From positions 358,832,943 through 358,896,942 of the forward strand of contig OW240913.1 in NCBI GenBank assembly GCA_933207985.1: DNA of 64,000 nucleotides, in the 5' to 3' direction. The translations under genes were made by a program, and so were the position numbers. Positions 20,920 through 61,200 of the stretch are shown here, piece by piece. The notes beneath the pieces were generated by a model. That model saw nothing but the letters and a program-made list of their open reading frames with translations. It was not told the origin of the DNA and made no database searches. Source of the DNA: Pelobates cultripes (Eukaryota; Chordata; Amphibia; Anura; Pelobatidae). Position 1 is the stretch's first letter. Every line of letters begins with the position of its first letter.

Positions 20920-21895
20920 GAACACTGGTTTGTATCTGGGCAAATTCCCATCAGGATACTGCTCAATTTACCATAATCCACCCGTATCACTGCTAATGAA
21001 CCACACAAAGACAATCGGTGATATCTATTGGTTATGTGGTGACAAACAATTGAGGTCCCAATTAGCTGAGCAATAGTGGGGGGAGTGTGCCCTAACCAAA
21101 GTCATAATGCCTATCCACATTATTCCAGATGGTAGTCATAACACGTTAAACCTTACACATGTACATTCTAGAACCAAACGAGAGGCTCCTATCCGAGGGA
21201 GCTTCGACCCCCATGTGTATATTGATGCCATAGGTGTGCCAAGGGGGGTGCCTAACGAATTCAAAGCAAGAGATGAAGTGGCTGCAGGATTTGAATCCCT
21301 AATTCCAATGATAACTGCTAACAAAAATGTCAATTGGATCAACTACATCTATTATAATCAGCAGCGCTTCGTTAACTACACAAGGGATGCCCTACAGGGC
21401 CTAGCAGAACAATTACAAGCCACTACTCAAATGACATTTCAGAACAGAATGGCCCTAGACATGATTTTAGCTGAGAAAGGGGGAGTATGTAAGATCCTCC
21501 CTGAGACCATGACATGCTGTACATACATTCCAGACAACACTGGGCGAAATGGTAAGGTGACTACGGCCATAGAAAAGCTAGATAGTCTTTCTGATGAACT
21601 AAAGAAAGATTCAGGAGTCACTGACACTTGGGACAGATGGTTTGGATGGATGAATGGTTGGCAAAGGACCCTCTTCCAGGTAGGGACAGCTGTTCTCATA
21701 ATGATTATCATCTTCTTATTTATAACCTGTTGCGTGCTCCCTTGCATACAGAAGTACTTACAGAAAGCGGTAGATAAGACTATAGATGACGTGACCCCTA
21801 CTTTCCTACATCAAGACATCACAGACCTCGAAGATGACACTCCACATACACCCCTTCAATCACATCAGTTCAAACAAACAACTGCTTTCCTGTAG
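20873..21895 (+). pseudogene. env: ERV env: rest of surface subunit and transmembrane subunit, with a TAG
   Basis: Same-frame env sequence interrupted by TAG at 21074-21076; the part after it is open for over 260 codons. RTKR (about 21172) is a furin-type cleavage site. The extracellular part of the transmembrane subunit includes AIGVPRGVP, a heptad-type helix and a cysteine motif. The motif has eight residues between the first Cys and the CC pair (about 21487-21519), where six is usual. A membrane anchor (GTAVLIMIIIFLFITCCVLP, about 21686-21745) and a cytoplasmic tail follow. The frame break, the stop and the missing continuity make env non-functional as it stands. Confidence 0.88.
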
Positions 21896-22083
21896 GGACA
21901 GTGTAGGGAAAGCGTCTGTCTTAGCAGGCGAGTCTCACGTGTGGAGATGTGGTGGACTAGCCACTGCGGGTTACCCACGGAGTGAAGTGTTCGATGCTTG
22001 TTAAGACAGATAAGTTGCAGGCAGCTAGGGACTTATTAGGGACAGTAGCAGTTGTTATGGTAAATAGCCATTTTAGGGGGGAC
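21896..22083 (+). other. ERV 3' untranslated region with polypurine tract
   Basis: 188 nt between the env stop and the 3' LTR. It ends in AGGGGGGAC (22075-22083), directly abutting the LTR TG. This is the expected position and composition of the plus-strand priming site. Confidence 0.8.
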
Positions 22084-22592
22084 TGTTGTGGAAATAAGGT
22101 CTGCACATATTTCCTAGTTAGTGAAAATGTCTATTTACTCATTCCACGATATATCATATATAAAGCTAAGCACACATGTTTTAATCAAAATGGCTGCTAG
22201 AAGCTTCTAAACCCTCCTCCCCCCCACCCCCTTTCCCTTCTTAAACACCAACTAACTACCTCGTGCAGCAAGATGGCGCCGGGAAACCGTGGGAGACCCT
22301 CATGGCCCCGGTGACATCACTTCAGTAGGCAGAGCATTAGAGCAACCACTTAACACCTAACCAATAATTGATGTATTATTCTATGTTATCTCTGACAATG
22401 CTTATGATGTAATTTTGCTTTAAAAGGGACCTGCCGTCCCCTCTGAATAAACTTTCCTCAAGTTATTCAACAACCTGGAACCTGTGTCTGGTGTGAATTA
22501 CTTCAGGGAGCGTGCACGCATTGTTTCATTAATTTGGCCAGGGGCAGATACACAAAGAAATAATCAATGTATTGATTGATTTTTCCATTTCA
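22084..22592 (+). repeat. ERV 3' LTR
   Basis: 509 bp with the same ends as the 5' LTR (TGTTGTGG, CATTTCA). It differs from the 5' LTR at four sites (for example AAGCTAAGC here and AAGCTGAGC there) and by an A and extra C residues in the C-tract. AATAAA is at 22446-22451. Confidence 0.95.
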
Positions 22593-22597
22593 ATAGT
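22593..22597. repeat. ERV target site duplication ATAGT, right copy
   Basis: Direct repeat of 10908-10912. Minus-strand L1 sequence resumes immediately after it. Confidence 0.9.
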
Positions 22598-23385
22598 TTT
22601 ATATTCTTTGTTCTCTTTTTGTTTTATCTAGTATAGTACCATCTAAACGCCAACTACTGACCGGCTTATATGTTTTTGAATCCTTTAGAACAAAGAAAAT
22701 ATAGCTATGATCTGCCCATGGATTATCCTTTATCAAAATTCTTAATCTTTTCGTCTAATACTGTATCCAGAAAACAAAGTCTCCGGCTATAATTAATATT
22801 CCCATTTGTTTAACTTTTTCTACCTTTTCCATTACTTTAAGTAATTTAGTTGGCAGCGTTTGGCAGATAGATATTAACAAGGGTATAGATTTGAGAGTTT
22901 AGTTTGCATTTTAGAATTTGAAATCTTCCCACATTATCCAACTCTGAATATATTATCTCCTTTTGAAGTTTTTTTTTTTTTAGAAAAAACAATAGAGACT
23001 CCTTTTTTTTCATCCCCATTAAAGATGCATGTATAACCTCCTCATAAAACTCATATCTCCATCTGATTCTCTCTTCCCTTTTCCAGTGGGTCTCTTGTAA
23101 CAGAGCAATATCTATATTCTCTCCTTTAATTCATATAAGAGTTTTCTTTTAAATGGGGTATTAAGTACCTGAACGTTCATAGAGATGCACTTCAAATATG
23201 TTTCGCTTCCTTTTTATTCTCTCTCATAAGCTCGGTCCTCCTCTCAAAATAAACATAAAATCCCTTAACACAACACATATACTTCGGGTAACCAAATACA
23301 TCCCTAATTAGATGATGAGGGCCCCATGATAAACTTACCACTCTTAACACTATTATTCATAGCGTTCATACTGAGATCCTCAAAC
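22598..23385 (-). pseudogene. L1 ORF2 endonuclease region (minus strand)
   Basis: Minus-strand reading gives LLQETHWKREERIRW (about 23095-23050), typical of the N-terminal L1 apurinic-type endonuclease, and DHSYIFFV followed by SSWRLDGTIL (about 22720-22640), the SDH-W-L end of that domain. The ERV lies just downstream, between endonuclease and RT. Several stops and frame changes are present. Confidence 0.7.
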
Positions 23386-23807
23386 GCAGGGGTTTCCAAC
23401 CCAGGGTACAATTCAGTGTCCCAGGGTGTACACAAAATGATTTAGGTAATGGCGGCCGCACGGGTTGAGAACCCGGCCATCGGCAAATGCTCAGTTTGCC
23501 GTGATGGGCCAACAAGGAAGATCACAGCCCTAGCTGGGTCATTGCTATCCAAGCGCCGGCCCTGCTGTGTGACTTTATTGGGCGGTGGGATCTCCCTCAC
23601 CGGCCCACAGGCAGAATGGAGATGGAGGGAGGTGCTAGGCGGCAGAAGGTTCCTCCCACGAGTTCGCCAATTCAGAGCGTTGCCACGGGTTACCACAGCA
23701 ACGCTCCGAGGATCTGAACTCTGCTTGCAGCCAGAGCTACTGGACCACCAGGGCAATGTCCCCTCTCCCAGGGGAAAAGGTAAGAAGAGGGGAGAGGGGG
23801 CATACAG

Positions 23808-23839
<32 letters not shown>

Positions 23840-25085
23840 ATATTTAGTGATACAAACACACAGAGCACCCCCCCCCACCTCACACACACACGCAGCACGC
23901 CTCACACACAGCGTATGTATGTATCTATGTGCCAATCAGTAGCTCCCCATTCATAAAAAAGTTAAAATATTTTATGAACCGGGAACTAGCGATTGGCTTA
24001 GAGCGTCAACTGTACACTCTAGCCAATCAGCGGCACCCATGCCTGAAGTCAATCTGTACTTCCTGACACTCTGTTTCAGAAGCCAAATACCACTGAGCGA
24101 CCTGGAGCTGGAGGAAGCCTTTGAGGTTAAACCATTTGAGAGCGATTTAACACCTTAAAGGAAAGCGAGCACCCAGGGGCTTCCTGGCATCATAGCATTT
24201 TCATTTAGGTGAAGTTGTTATGGTGACCAGAATGGTCCTTTAATTTGCTTAAAGGAACACTATAGTGTCAGGACTACAAACATATGTTCTTGACACCATA
24301 GTTGTGAAAACGCTATTCACCCTGGCTTTATGTGATAATGACTATGCCCCTTCCCTTTCATGACACTGTCAAAAAAGGGCCAAGCATGGATGTCATTACA
24401 ATTATGCTCCCCCCTGGAAAAATTCCTGCGGACGCCCATGGTCTCAGGGTATGTATCTGTGTGTGAGGATAAGTATCTGTGTGTGAGGATGCATGTCAGT
24501 ATCTGTATGTGTGTCAGGGTATGTATATATGTGTCTGTGTATCTGCATGTTTGTCAGTATAGGAATGTGTGTGTCTCAGTGTATATGCATGTGTGTCTGG
24601 GTGTGCATACACTGACACACTTAAGGATACATACCTATACTGACAAACGCAGATACACAGACACATATATACATACCCTGACACACAAACACAGAACCCC
24701 TCACACAGCACCTCTCACACACAAACACAGAGCACCCCGCGCGCGCACACACACACACATCATGCCTGTCACACACTAATGGGGCGGGGGGGCTAAGCCA
24801 CCCTAACACACACACAGAACACCCCTCATATACAGCACAGTGTATGTATCTCTGTGTATCTGCAAGTGTGTGTTAATGAGTGTATCTGTATGTCAGGGTG
24901 TGTATCCTTGAGTGTGTCATTGTATGTATCTATGTGACTCTGCGTATCTGCATGTGTGTCAGGGTGTGTATGTGTGTGTCAGGATAAGTATCTGTGCGTG
25001 ACGATGTATGTCTGTGTATCTGAACGCGTGTCAGGGTATGCATCCTTCAGTGTGTCAGTGTAACTGTATATATACATTTCTCTAA
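23386..25085. repeat. Mosaic of MITE fragments and GT/CA-rich repeats inside the L1
   Basis: This separates the L1 ORF2 start from ORF1 and so is probably inserted material. It begins with a hAT-like CAGGGGTTTCCAACCC (about 23388). It contains an (AT)n run (23815-23838) and a MITE end GGTCCTTTAA at about 24243. Another TTAA-AGGAACACTATAG start lies at 24249-24265. A low-complexity block at about 24440-25070 is made of TGTGTATCTG and TGTCAGGGTATG units, in + orientation, then inverted (24605-24770), then + again. I see no gene and no clean overall boundaries. Confidence 0.55.
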
Positions 25086-26879
25086 TTTGTTTTTTTTAAT
25101 AACTGTCCAACCCCTACTCTTCCGTGCTTCCACTATTCACTGTATATACCCTCTGTGCAAAAAAAAAAAAAAAATTTAAAATAATTCCTTCTCTTTCCCC
25201 TTTAAACATTTTCTCTTTCTTCTGCTTTCTCCATCTTTTATAACTGAATAGTTGAAAAATCCACTTTTTCATATATTCTTTTATCCAGTTCTTTTGGGTC
25301 GATAAAACTCTTTAAAATGTCTTTCCAGAACACGATTATTGTTTTTGAAGGTCCCCGTCGATATCTTAGATTGTGTTGTTTAACCCCTTAAGGACACACG
25401 ACATGTCATGATTCCCTTTTATTCCAGAAGTTTGGTCCTTAAGGGGTTAAGTGGGATTAGCAATGTAGCGAATTTCTCTCTCCATAATCTTATATAAAGG
25501 AAATAGATCTTGGTAGATGTTGTTTGTTTTGAATCTTCTTTAATTTCCTTTAGCTTACATGCTTGTAAAACCTGTTTTAAATTGATAGAAGAAACATATC
25601 ACAGTGTTTCTCGGAATAGATTCAGGCCTATTTTGTGGTTTCTTTACTCTATACATATTTTCGATCACCATATCTTGATTTCGCAGGTTGAGGTCAAGGG
25701 CAATGAAGAAAATCCAGTAAGAAGAGTGATTCGAATATTCTTCATTCTGTGTCTATCTTCTATTGTATTAATTTTCTCTTCTAATGCTCTCATTTCCATT
25801 TTTTCTTGCTTTTTAAAAACCGTCTTATACTGAAATGCCATTTGATCGTATTTTTCTCCCATCTTTGTTAATTTCATTGCTAATTCTTCTATTTGTTGTT
25901 TAAATTGGTTTGAGACTATTTGAATCTCTTTTAAAAAAAATTCCATTTGACTTTCTAGATTGATTTTAATAAATTCTTGTAAGTCCGACAAGGAATTTCT
26001 CCTATCTTCCATGATTGATTCTTCAATAGTCGAACTCTCTATACCAGATTTATTTGACTGGGAAGAAAAAAAAAAAAAAAATGCCGATACACCTTTCTCT
26101 TGTTTATTATCCTTTTTTTTTGTGTCTTTTTCTGCATTTTAACAGTGGGCCATATCATTTATTTCTTAGATTTCTTTCACAAATCGTTGGTAATCTCCAC
26201 CACCCTTTAGTATTCGTTAAATCGTTGTTAAGTAGATAGTTCACTTTATCCTTGTCTTTTAAAGAGTATATTGAAGCGGTTTGAAAATCATTTAGGAGGC
26301 CCTAAATTATTATTTTTTTTTATATATCTTTCCCTTTTTCAACAGGTAATCTCCACTACCTTCAGGATATTTGTTGTTTATTAAACAATTCACTTTGCTT
26401 TTTGTCTAGTATGCTTGAGGATTTAACACACTTCCTTCCTCCCCAGAGTAGGAGCAGTAATTTTAGTAGATGCTGTTTAGCTGGAGATCTGTGGCATTTT
26501 CTCGTTCTCTTCCCTTTGTTGCTCCTTTTATTTTTCCATCATCTCTATAAGTGCTGTATAGTGTTTCAGCTTGCCATCAGATTTTCAATGCCGTTGTTTC
26601 CTCTTCCGAGGACGCCACCACTACCACGCAGTTACATACAGCCGCCTTTCACTCAGCTCAGCAGGCCTCGTTTCAATGCGTGCGCACGTCCTTACATCAC
26701 CCGCATCACACCAGGTCCTTTGGTTGTAATTTATTCTTTAGACATCTTGATCTGCTGGAGAATGCAGAGGTAGTGGCGGTGTGACACTTATGTCGCCAAG
26801 CTGTATTAGATGGGTTTAACATATTTATGGGGATTGCCTCCTGGAGACTCAGGCTGTAGAAGTTGCTTGGGGTTTTCGT
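25086..26879 (-). pseudogene. L1 ORF1 and probable 5' UTR (minus strand)
   Basis: At 26012-25665 the minus-strand frame encodes a coiled-coil rich in Lys, Glu and Gln followed by NTIEDRHRMKNIRI, the junction of coiled coil and RNA-binding domain typical of L1 ORF1 protein. It then loses frame. Upstream, a CpG-containing stretch (about 26590-26870) is a candidate 5' UTR/promoter. Summed with the other pieces, the L1 is roughly 5-6.5 kb, near full length. The 5' boundary and target duplication were not found. Confidence 0.6.
25384..25446. mobile_element. 63-bp TTAA-flanked hairpin MITE
   Basis: TTAA at 25380-25383 and 25447-25450 flank perfect inverted ends CCCCTTAAGGAC and GTCCTTAAGGGG. TTAA plus CCC...GGG is the piggyBac signature. 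It is inserted in the L1 ORF1 region. Confidence 0.8.
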
Positions 26880-26883
26880 TTAA

Positions 26884-27156
26884 AGGGACATTATAGTCAC
26901 TAAAACCTTATCTTAATTAAGCATTTTTGATGTATATATATCATGCCCCTCTGATCTCACTGCTCAGTTCTCTGTTACTTACACAACCTCCCTAAACACT
27001 TCCTGTAAAATGGAGATCTAATATTTAAACTTGAGGGAGAGGGATTGGAGTTCAATTTACACAGCAGGCAATACAAACTTCTAAAATAACTTCTAAAATT
27101 AACTCACTGAAAACATGAAACATGAAACATCATGCAGATTTTTTTTTTTTTTTTTT
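26884..27156. repeat. TTAA-AGGGACATTATAG MITE, other end unclear
   Basis: TTAA at 26880-26883 followed by AGGGACATTATAGTCACT, one end of the common MITE family here. It runs to a T run at about 27139-27158. No matching inverted end was found. Confidence 0.5.
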
Positions 27157-27160
27157 TTAA

Positions 27161-27645
27161 AGGGACACTATAGTCACTAGAACTAAAGCTTAATGTAGTT
27201 GTTCTGATGGATATAGTCAGTCCCTACAGGCATTTTGCATTCAGAGAACATTTCTCCCTAGAGACACCTCCATTGGCAGTCACCAAGTCAGCCACTAGAG
27301 GTGCTTCCTTGGTCAGTGCTGCTCAATGTGCAACACTAACTGAACTTTCCCCATAGAGATGCCGATTGGCCAGTGGGGCATTTGGCTCCACTCCCCATCC
27401 CACCTCTTTGGCTGAGAGGTCAGAATTGAATATCTCAGCCCAAAGGAAGGCATTTAATTGGCGGAGATTATCAATTCTTAAAATATCAGCCAAGGATGCA
27501 GAGCCAACGTCGGTAGAACCGTGCAGTGCTGGAATAAAGGTGAGTCAACTACTTATTTCAGAAGCTGCATACGGGATAACTAGCATAAAAGTTATTGTAA
27601 GGGGTGTTATGGTAACTTGGAGCTCACGTTCCAGGGGTTAGTGCT
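27161..27645. repeat. TTAA-AGGGACACTATAG MITE
   Basis: TTAA at 27157-27160, then AGGGACACTATAGTCACTAG and an AACTAAAGCTTAATGTAGTT hairpin block also seen inverted near 48095-48120. The right boundary is estimated. The 91-codon open frame inside is considered spurious. Confidence 0.5.
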
Positions 27646-27814
27646 TTTTTTAAACTTTGTTTAGGCTGTAAGCCGGCTACGCAACTTTATCTAGATTGTA
27701 CTCCATGAGACAGTGTGTGTATTTGGGTGTGAGAATATTTATATCTATTTGGCAAATAGCCTAGGATTAAGGAAAAAAAAAAAACAAAACAAAAAAAAAA
27801 ACTAAAAAAGGTTC

Positions 27815-30800
27815 AATCCAGTTATTCATTCTGTTTATTGACTTTAAAGAAAGGGAATACAAACGATTTTGTTGAGTGCCGTGCACTGACATGGTCAATT
27901 AATAATAATAAAAAAAAAATAAAAATAAAAAAACCTATTAAAAGATTTTTTAAAGTATATATGTATATAAAAAAAAAAAATAAACAAAAGTTTAAAAACA
28001 CTACACATTTATTAAACAAAAAAAGTTAGGGTGTTCCCTAAATATTTAGTAAAACAGTGAAAAATAAATATTGAAGACCCAGCGTTATACTTTAATGTGA
28101 TATACAAAGAAACTGAAACTGTGTAATAGCTCAAAAGAAACCAAGAAGAAGAAAAAAAAAAAATCCAGAAAAATTTAAGAACGCAATCTTTTGAAACATT
28201 TAATATCAGTCCATAGCAAATAGTCATTACATACCAAAAGCTCTAATTGTTTAACTAGTTCCACCACAACTCCATACAAATCTCGACAATTTAAAAAATC
28301 TTGAGATCAATAAAAATGGATTTTTTGATCCCTACAGCTTGGTTCGTAACACATGCTTTGTGGGTCTGTACTCAACCAAACCCCTTAAATATATTTTTTC
28401 TATTTTTTTTCTGAGATGCCATTAAGGGTTCCTGCATCTGCTAGGATTAATGCTCTAAAATCACGTTTAGTAAATGATTGACACTAAATAAGGGGGGGGG
28501 AATAAAGGATGGTGTCACGTGGAAATTTACGTTTATAAAAATATACTGGAGTTCCTGTGGAGACTTTAAACATGGCTCAGAATCACATGACGTGCCAAAT
28601 GCAGGTGGTTCCATTGACTTTTTTTGCTAATGCGCACAGAAGCCTTTAACCACTCGTGTCACTTAATCCACATTACCTGGGACAAGGTAAAGGTTTAGTT
28701 TTTTTTTTTTTTTTTGGCAAATTACAGAAGCAATAGAAATTGACTGATGGACCTAGTAATTCGATGTTACCTGATGGGAAAGTAAAACTGCTTTTAAAAG
28801 CTTTATCAATCATTACTTTTGAAGAAACATTAGTCCTGGATTAAGTAACCAATGACTGGCAAAGGAGAGAAATCGTAGGCAAACAAAAAATTTTAACTTT
28901 CCAGTGAATACTGGATAAACCTTGTGATAGGTTCTCATGCTTTAGAAAGAATGCAGATACAGAAATCTCTATTCATATTCCCCATACTCTCCCTATAAAA
29001 CAAAACAAAGGGAGTGGCTGAGATTGTGTAGGTTTGAACAGCACATCCTAACGCAAAACAAAGCACAATAATCGTACAACACATACTGTTCTTGAGTACT
29101 TACCATGCCGGGAAGGAGAGGAGGCGATATATAAAAGGGATGGAGTAATAGTGAATAGCAGTGTGGTCATGAGTAAGTAGTCGCTGACCTGGGGACGTCT
29201 AAGACACAAGAGCCTTTGTCTAGTGCAGCAGTAGAACAAGACCCTACTTTCACTGGTTAAGGACATGTACCAAAATGTTTTCAGGGATACAAACTTTTGG
29301 CATAAAAATACCAAATAAACACATTGCATGACTCTCTGGCAATATTTATGTAACTATTACAGTCATTTTTAGAGGTATTCAGTATTCAACACTTAAACTA
29401 AATATGGGGTTTTGGAAAAGAAATGAGGTCTACTAAAGGCAAAGGAAGATAAAACCAAAGGCTTCATTTTCAGACTTTATAATCTAGAATTTCCATTTTT
29501 ACATATAAAGCCAGGACATTAGTGTCCAATAACACCTGGAATGAGAAGTCTGTAAACTACTTACCTGAACCTTAGGACAGCAGTATGCTGTAATACAGAT
29601 CAGGTAAAACAGCCCTACTAAATTGTGAAATTATGGGAAGCCCGTTAACTAGAAAATAAAGTCCGTTTTATCTTTATAACAGGATCAAGGGTTTCTATGT
29701 TTATTTTGACAATTTATTTTTTAGGCGATAAGTAGCAAAAAAAAAAAATCAGGCTGTATAAATAAAAGGGTTAGTACAAATCTTAGCAGTTTAGCATTTA
29801 AGGCAATGGTTTGCACGTTGTACACTCAAGAACTCACTACTCGAAATAGCGTCTGCCAAACGGGGACGGGTTAAAGCAGGCATCCAACTTGCTACAGGTA
29901 TTTCACAATAGCCAGTTTACAATAGGTTTAAAGGTAGGAGAAGATGTTTTACAACCAATCTTTTTCGCAAGTCTGTTGTCAGCTCAAGACAACGCACGGT
30001 TTAATTAGTAGAGCACATATGCAGCAGGTTGGCAAATAGGTGAGCTTTAGGACCCGTCCCAGAGCAAAGCCCCAGGAAATAGGACAAAGCTGCCTTGGGC
30101 ATTGCATAGATTGGATATGATATTTAATACAAACTGTGTGTCAGTCCTGGTAACCCACAAGAGTGAAATTAATCACCTGCCTAGCCCTCCCAGAATCCAT
30201 TAAATATGACCCACTAACAGCAACACAAAACATTTATAAACCAGAGATTATATGAAAAATAATGGGATGTAAGAGAAGGGGTGATTTTATAAGTATACAT
30301 ATAAAAGACAAAAAACAAAACAAAAACGTATTCTGTGATAACTGAAGAGTCTACGAGTTATGCAACATGTTATATGGGTGTTACTTTAAAGCCCTCAATA
30401 TACCAAAACAACCTTTAATGGAATCTTAAAGGACTAGACAGGCAGTGGGAAACCTTGGCAATGCAAACGGTGAAAGGTTACATTTGCCATGATGCTTAGC
30501 CAGTCACTGGCCATCACCTAACTAGAATGTTGAGTGCAGGACTAGAATAGTGGGGGAGATGACCACAATTCCTTTTCTCTATTGTACTGTTAAAGAGCCA
30601 TAATCCATCTTTATACATTTTTTTCATTTCCAATTTACAATCTACATTTTGAGACCACCACCAAAACATTATCTAATTATCATGTAATCCCCCAGATGAC
30701 CACGATTAATGCACATTCACAATCTACTTGCCTTTAAATAAAATTAAAAAAATCCATATGTAACAATGGGAGCCTACATGTTAAGGTACAATAAGTGATA

Positions 30801-32428
30801 ATCACCCTATGTTTATTTTAAATGAAGTGCTTTGTTTCTAAGACAGGTGTGTGCAGCCATCAACGGATGGAGATTAAAGCCTAACTTGTGCAAAACAACC
30901 TCAAGTGACATATTTGTGACAAAATGGGAGTAAAGGTCACACTGTTTTCGTAAGCAGGGCATTTAGAGTTCCTACAATGTAGCACAAAATGTGTGAGTCA
31001 ATTTTAGCGCTAGCAGCTGTGATCAGTATGACATCCCATTGTATGTATCATGGTACAAGTACTGTAGGCGTACTGATACTGTATGGTATATGAGGTGTAC
31101 GAAAAAAAATAAAAAGTATAACAGAACCCCGAAATATATATATTATATTTATACATAAATGGAGAGTAAGCATTTAAAAGCCAGAAGCTGTAGAGCAAGG
31201 AATTGTGGTTTAAGTAGACAGCTGGAAGGCAAAAGTAAAACTACACATTCCAACATTTGGAAAGAAATAGTTTTGACTGCTGGTCTATCACATTTAGGCC
31301 AGGTTATGGACTATATGCATCTAATCAATTCCTGCCATCACTAAACTAAAGCATGGATTTTATATCATGCATCCAACCACATCTTTTAAGTGGGCTTAAG
31401 GAAAACCTTTTAGCCAGATATTAAAATTTGTGCCTCAGCTTGGCGCAATTTACTCAAAATCAGCAGCTAAAGAAATTGACATCTACAAAGGAAATCCATT
31501 AAAAATAATAATAAAATAAATTCCCATTTCCTCCCTGCAAGGACTGTCTGTGCAACGAGGCTGGTTCACAAGACAAATGCCTCTTGTGGTGTGTAAATAG
31601 TAGATACAATAGCTGGTTTGAATTTTAAACTTATACAAATGAAGTCAATATAGTCCTATAAATACTTAATTTATTTAAAAAAAATTGTGCTGTTAACCCA
31701 TTACAGGGGTATAACACACTTGTGGGTTTGTAATATCTTTTGAAAAGTACAAAACTTTTTTTTGTGTTTTTTGTTTTAATTATCATTGTCAAATGTGATA
31801 TTTTGTTTGACCTGAACATCGTTTTACTGCTTGGAACCGGATCTGCTGTTCTCTGCAAAAAAAACAAAACAGAAAAAAAAACAAAAAAACATAAGGCTAC
31901 TATCCATGAACCAAGCTGGAAAGATCTCAGGCTAAATAAGGCGGAGAGTTTTTTGTGTGTGAAACAAGAGAAAGGAAGTACTTCCCTATTAAACGGATAC
32001 TCTGACTAAAGCACTCTATCAAGCCTTCTAAACTGTTAAATAATTTTTTTTTTCCAAACAAGCATTTAAACGTCATTACACAGAAGAGCAACAAGGATGG
32101 CATTCTGCCAGACAAAGAGGCAGAAGGGAAAATATACTGAGTTCAATGGATAGCCTGAATATAGCACAGTTCTTCACAACCGATGGGGGGAGACACGGTG
32201 TCCAAAAACATTCTAACGACGTGCTTCATCTGAGCTGGGTACTATGAAGCAGGGTGGCAGATGTTTGGCCCAAGAAGGGCATCAGACTTGAATTTGTTTT
32301 GTTTTTTTGTGTTTTCCTTCAGCAAGCGTCTGTCCAGCTATCAATCTTGTTTGTTTGCACCAATCCCAAGCCATTTAAAAAATACGACTAATATTAAGTT
32401 AGAGAAGTCGTCTGCGCCAAAATCGCCA
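27815..32428 (-). other. WDR26: WDR26 3' UTR (probable, about 4.6 kb)
   Basis: Lies between the WDR26 stop codon and an AATAAA at 27834-27839 on the minus strand, followed by a T-rich stretch in the sense direction. I see no element ends, splice-bounded exons or convincing open frames in it, and it is AT-rich throughout, which fits a long 3' UTR. Earlier polyadenylation sites are possible. This interpretation needs transcript data. Confidence 0.55.
27834..27839 (-). terminator. WDR26 distal polyadenylation signal
   Basis: AATAAA on the minus strand (TTTATT on +). It is the last such hexamer before the MITE cluster and is followed by A-rich + strand sequence, that is, U-rich RNA downstream. 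Confidence 0.45.
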
Positions 32429-60842
<28,414 letters not shown>

Positions 60843-61200
60843 GCCGCCCCGCGCCGCCTGGCCTGCGATGGCCGCCGAAGCCCCGGGCTCTCCTGCCTCC
60901 TCCGCCGCCGAGGCTCGGGGTTTCTTCCGCGGGGGAGGTGATGCGGTGTCCGAGTCGGAGGAGGAGGAAGCGGAGGCCAGAGTTCTGTCACGGGGAGCGG
61001 CCGTGGTTGGTGTCCGGGGGGGCCGAGCTGAGTGTCCCCCTCCCGGGAGGAGGTGAGGGGAGCGGGGAGGAGGGAGGGGGATCCGCCGCTCGGGGCTGTC
61101 ACAGGAGCTGCCCTCAGCCGCAGCACTAATGGAGTCCGGCCGGTGACCTCAGCGGAAATGCCTGCACTGAGAGCCGAGCACTTCCGGGAGGGGGGAGCCG

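Larger units (their letters stand above)
10913..22592 (+). mobile_element. Complete endogenous retrovirus (class I, gamma/epsilon-like)
   Basis: An 11.7-kb provirus in the order 5' LTR, tRNA-Lys-type primer site, 1.2-kb leader with minisatellite, gag, UAG, pro-RT, RNase H-integrase, env, polypurine tract, 3' LTR. It is bounded by ATAGT duplications and sits in minus-strand L1 ORF2 between the endonuclease and RT regions. The two LTRs differ by four transitions plus a C-tract difference over about 505 bp, which indicates a recent insertion. The pol motifs, gag and pol in one frame across a UAG, one Cys-His box, and an env with an RTKR site and transmembrane subunit fit a class I element. All enzyme domains are recognisable, but lesions in pol and env make the copy defective. 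Confidence 0.95.

Noticed and set aside
24440..24779. Frames with Cys/Val/Tyr or His/Thr repeats
   Set aside because: Translation of TGTGTATCTG-type low-complexity DNA.
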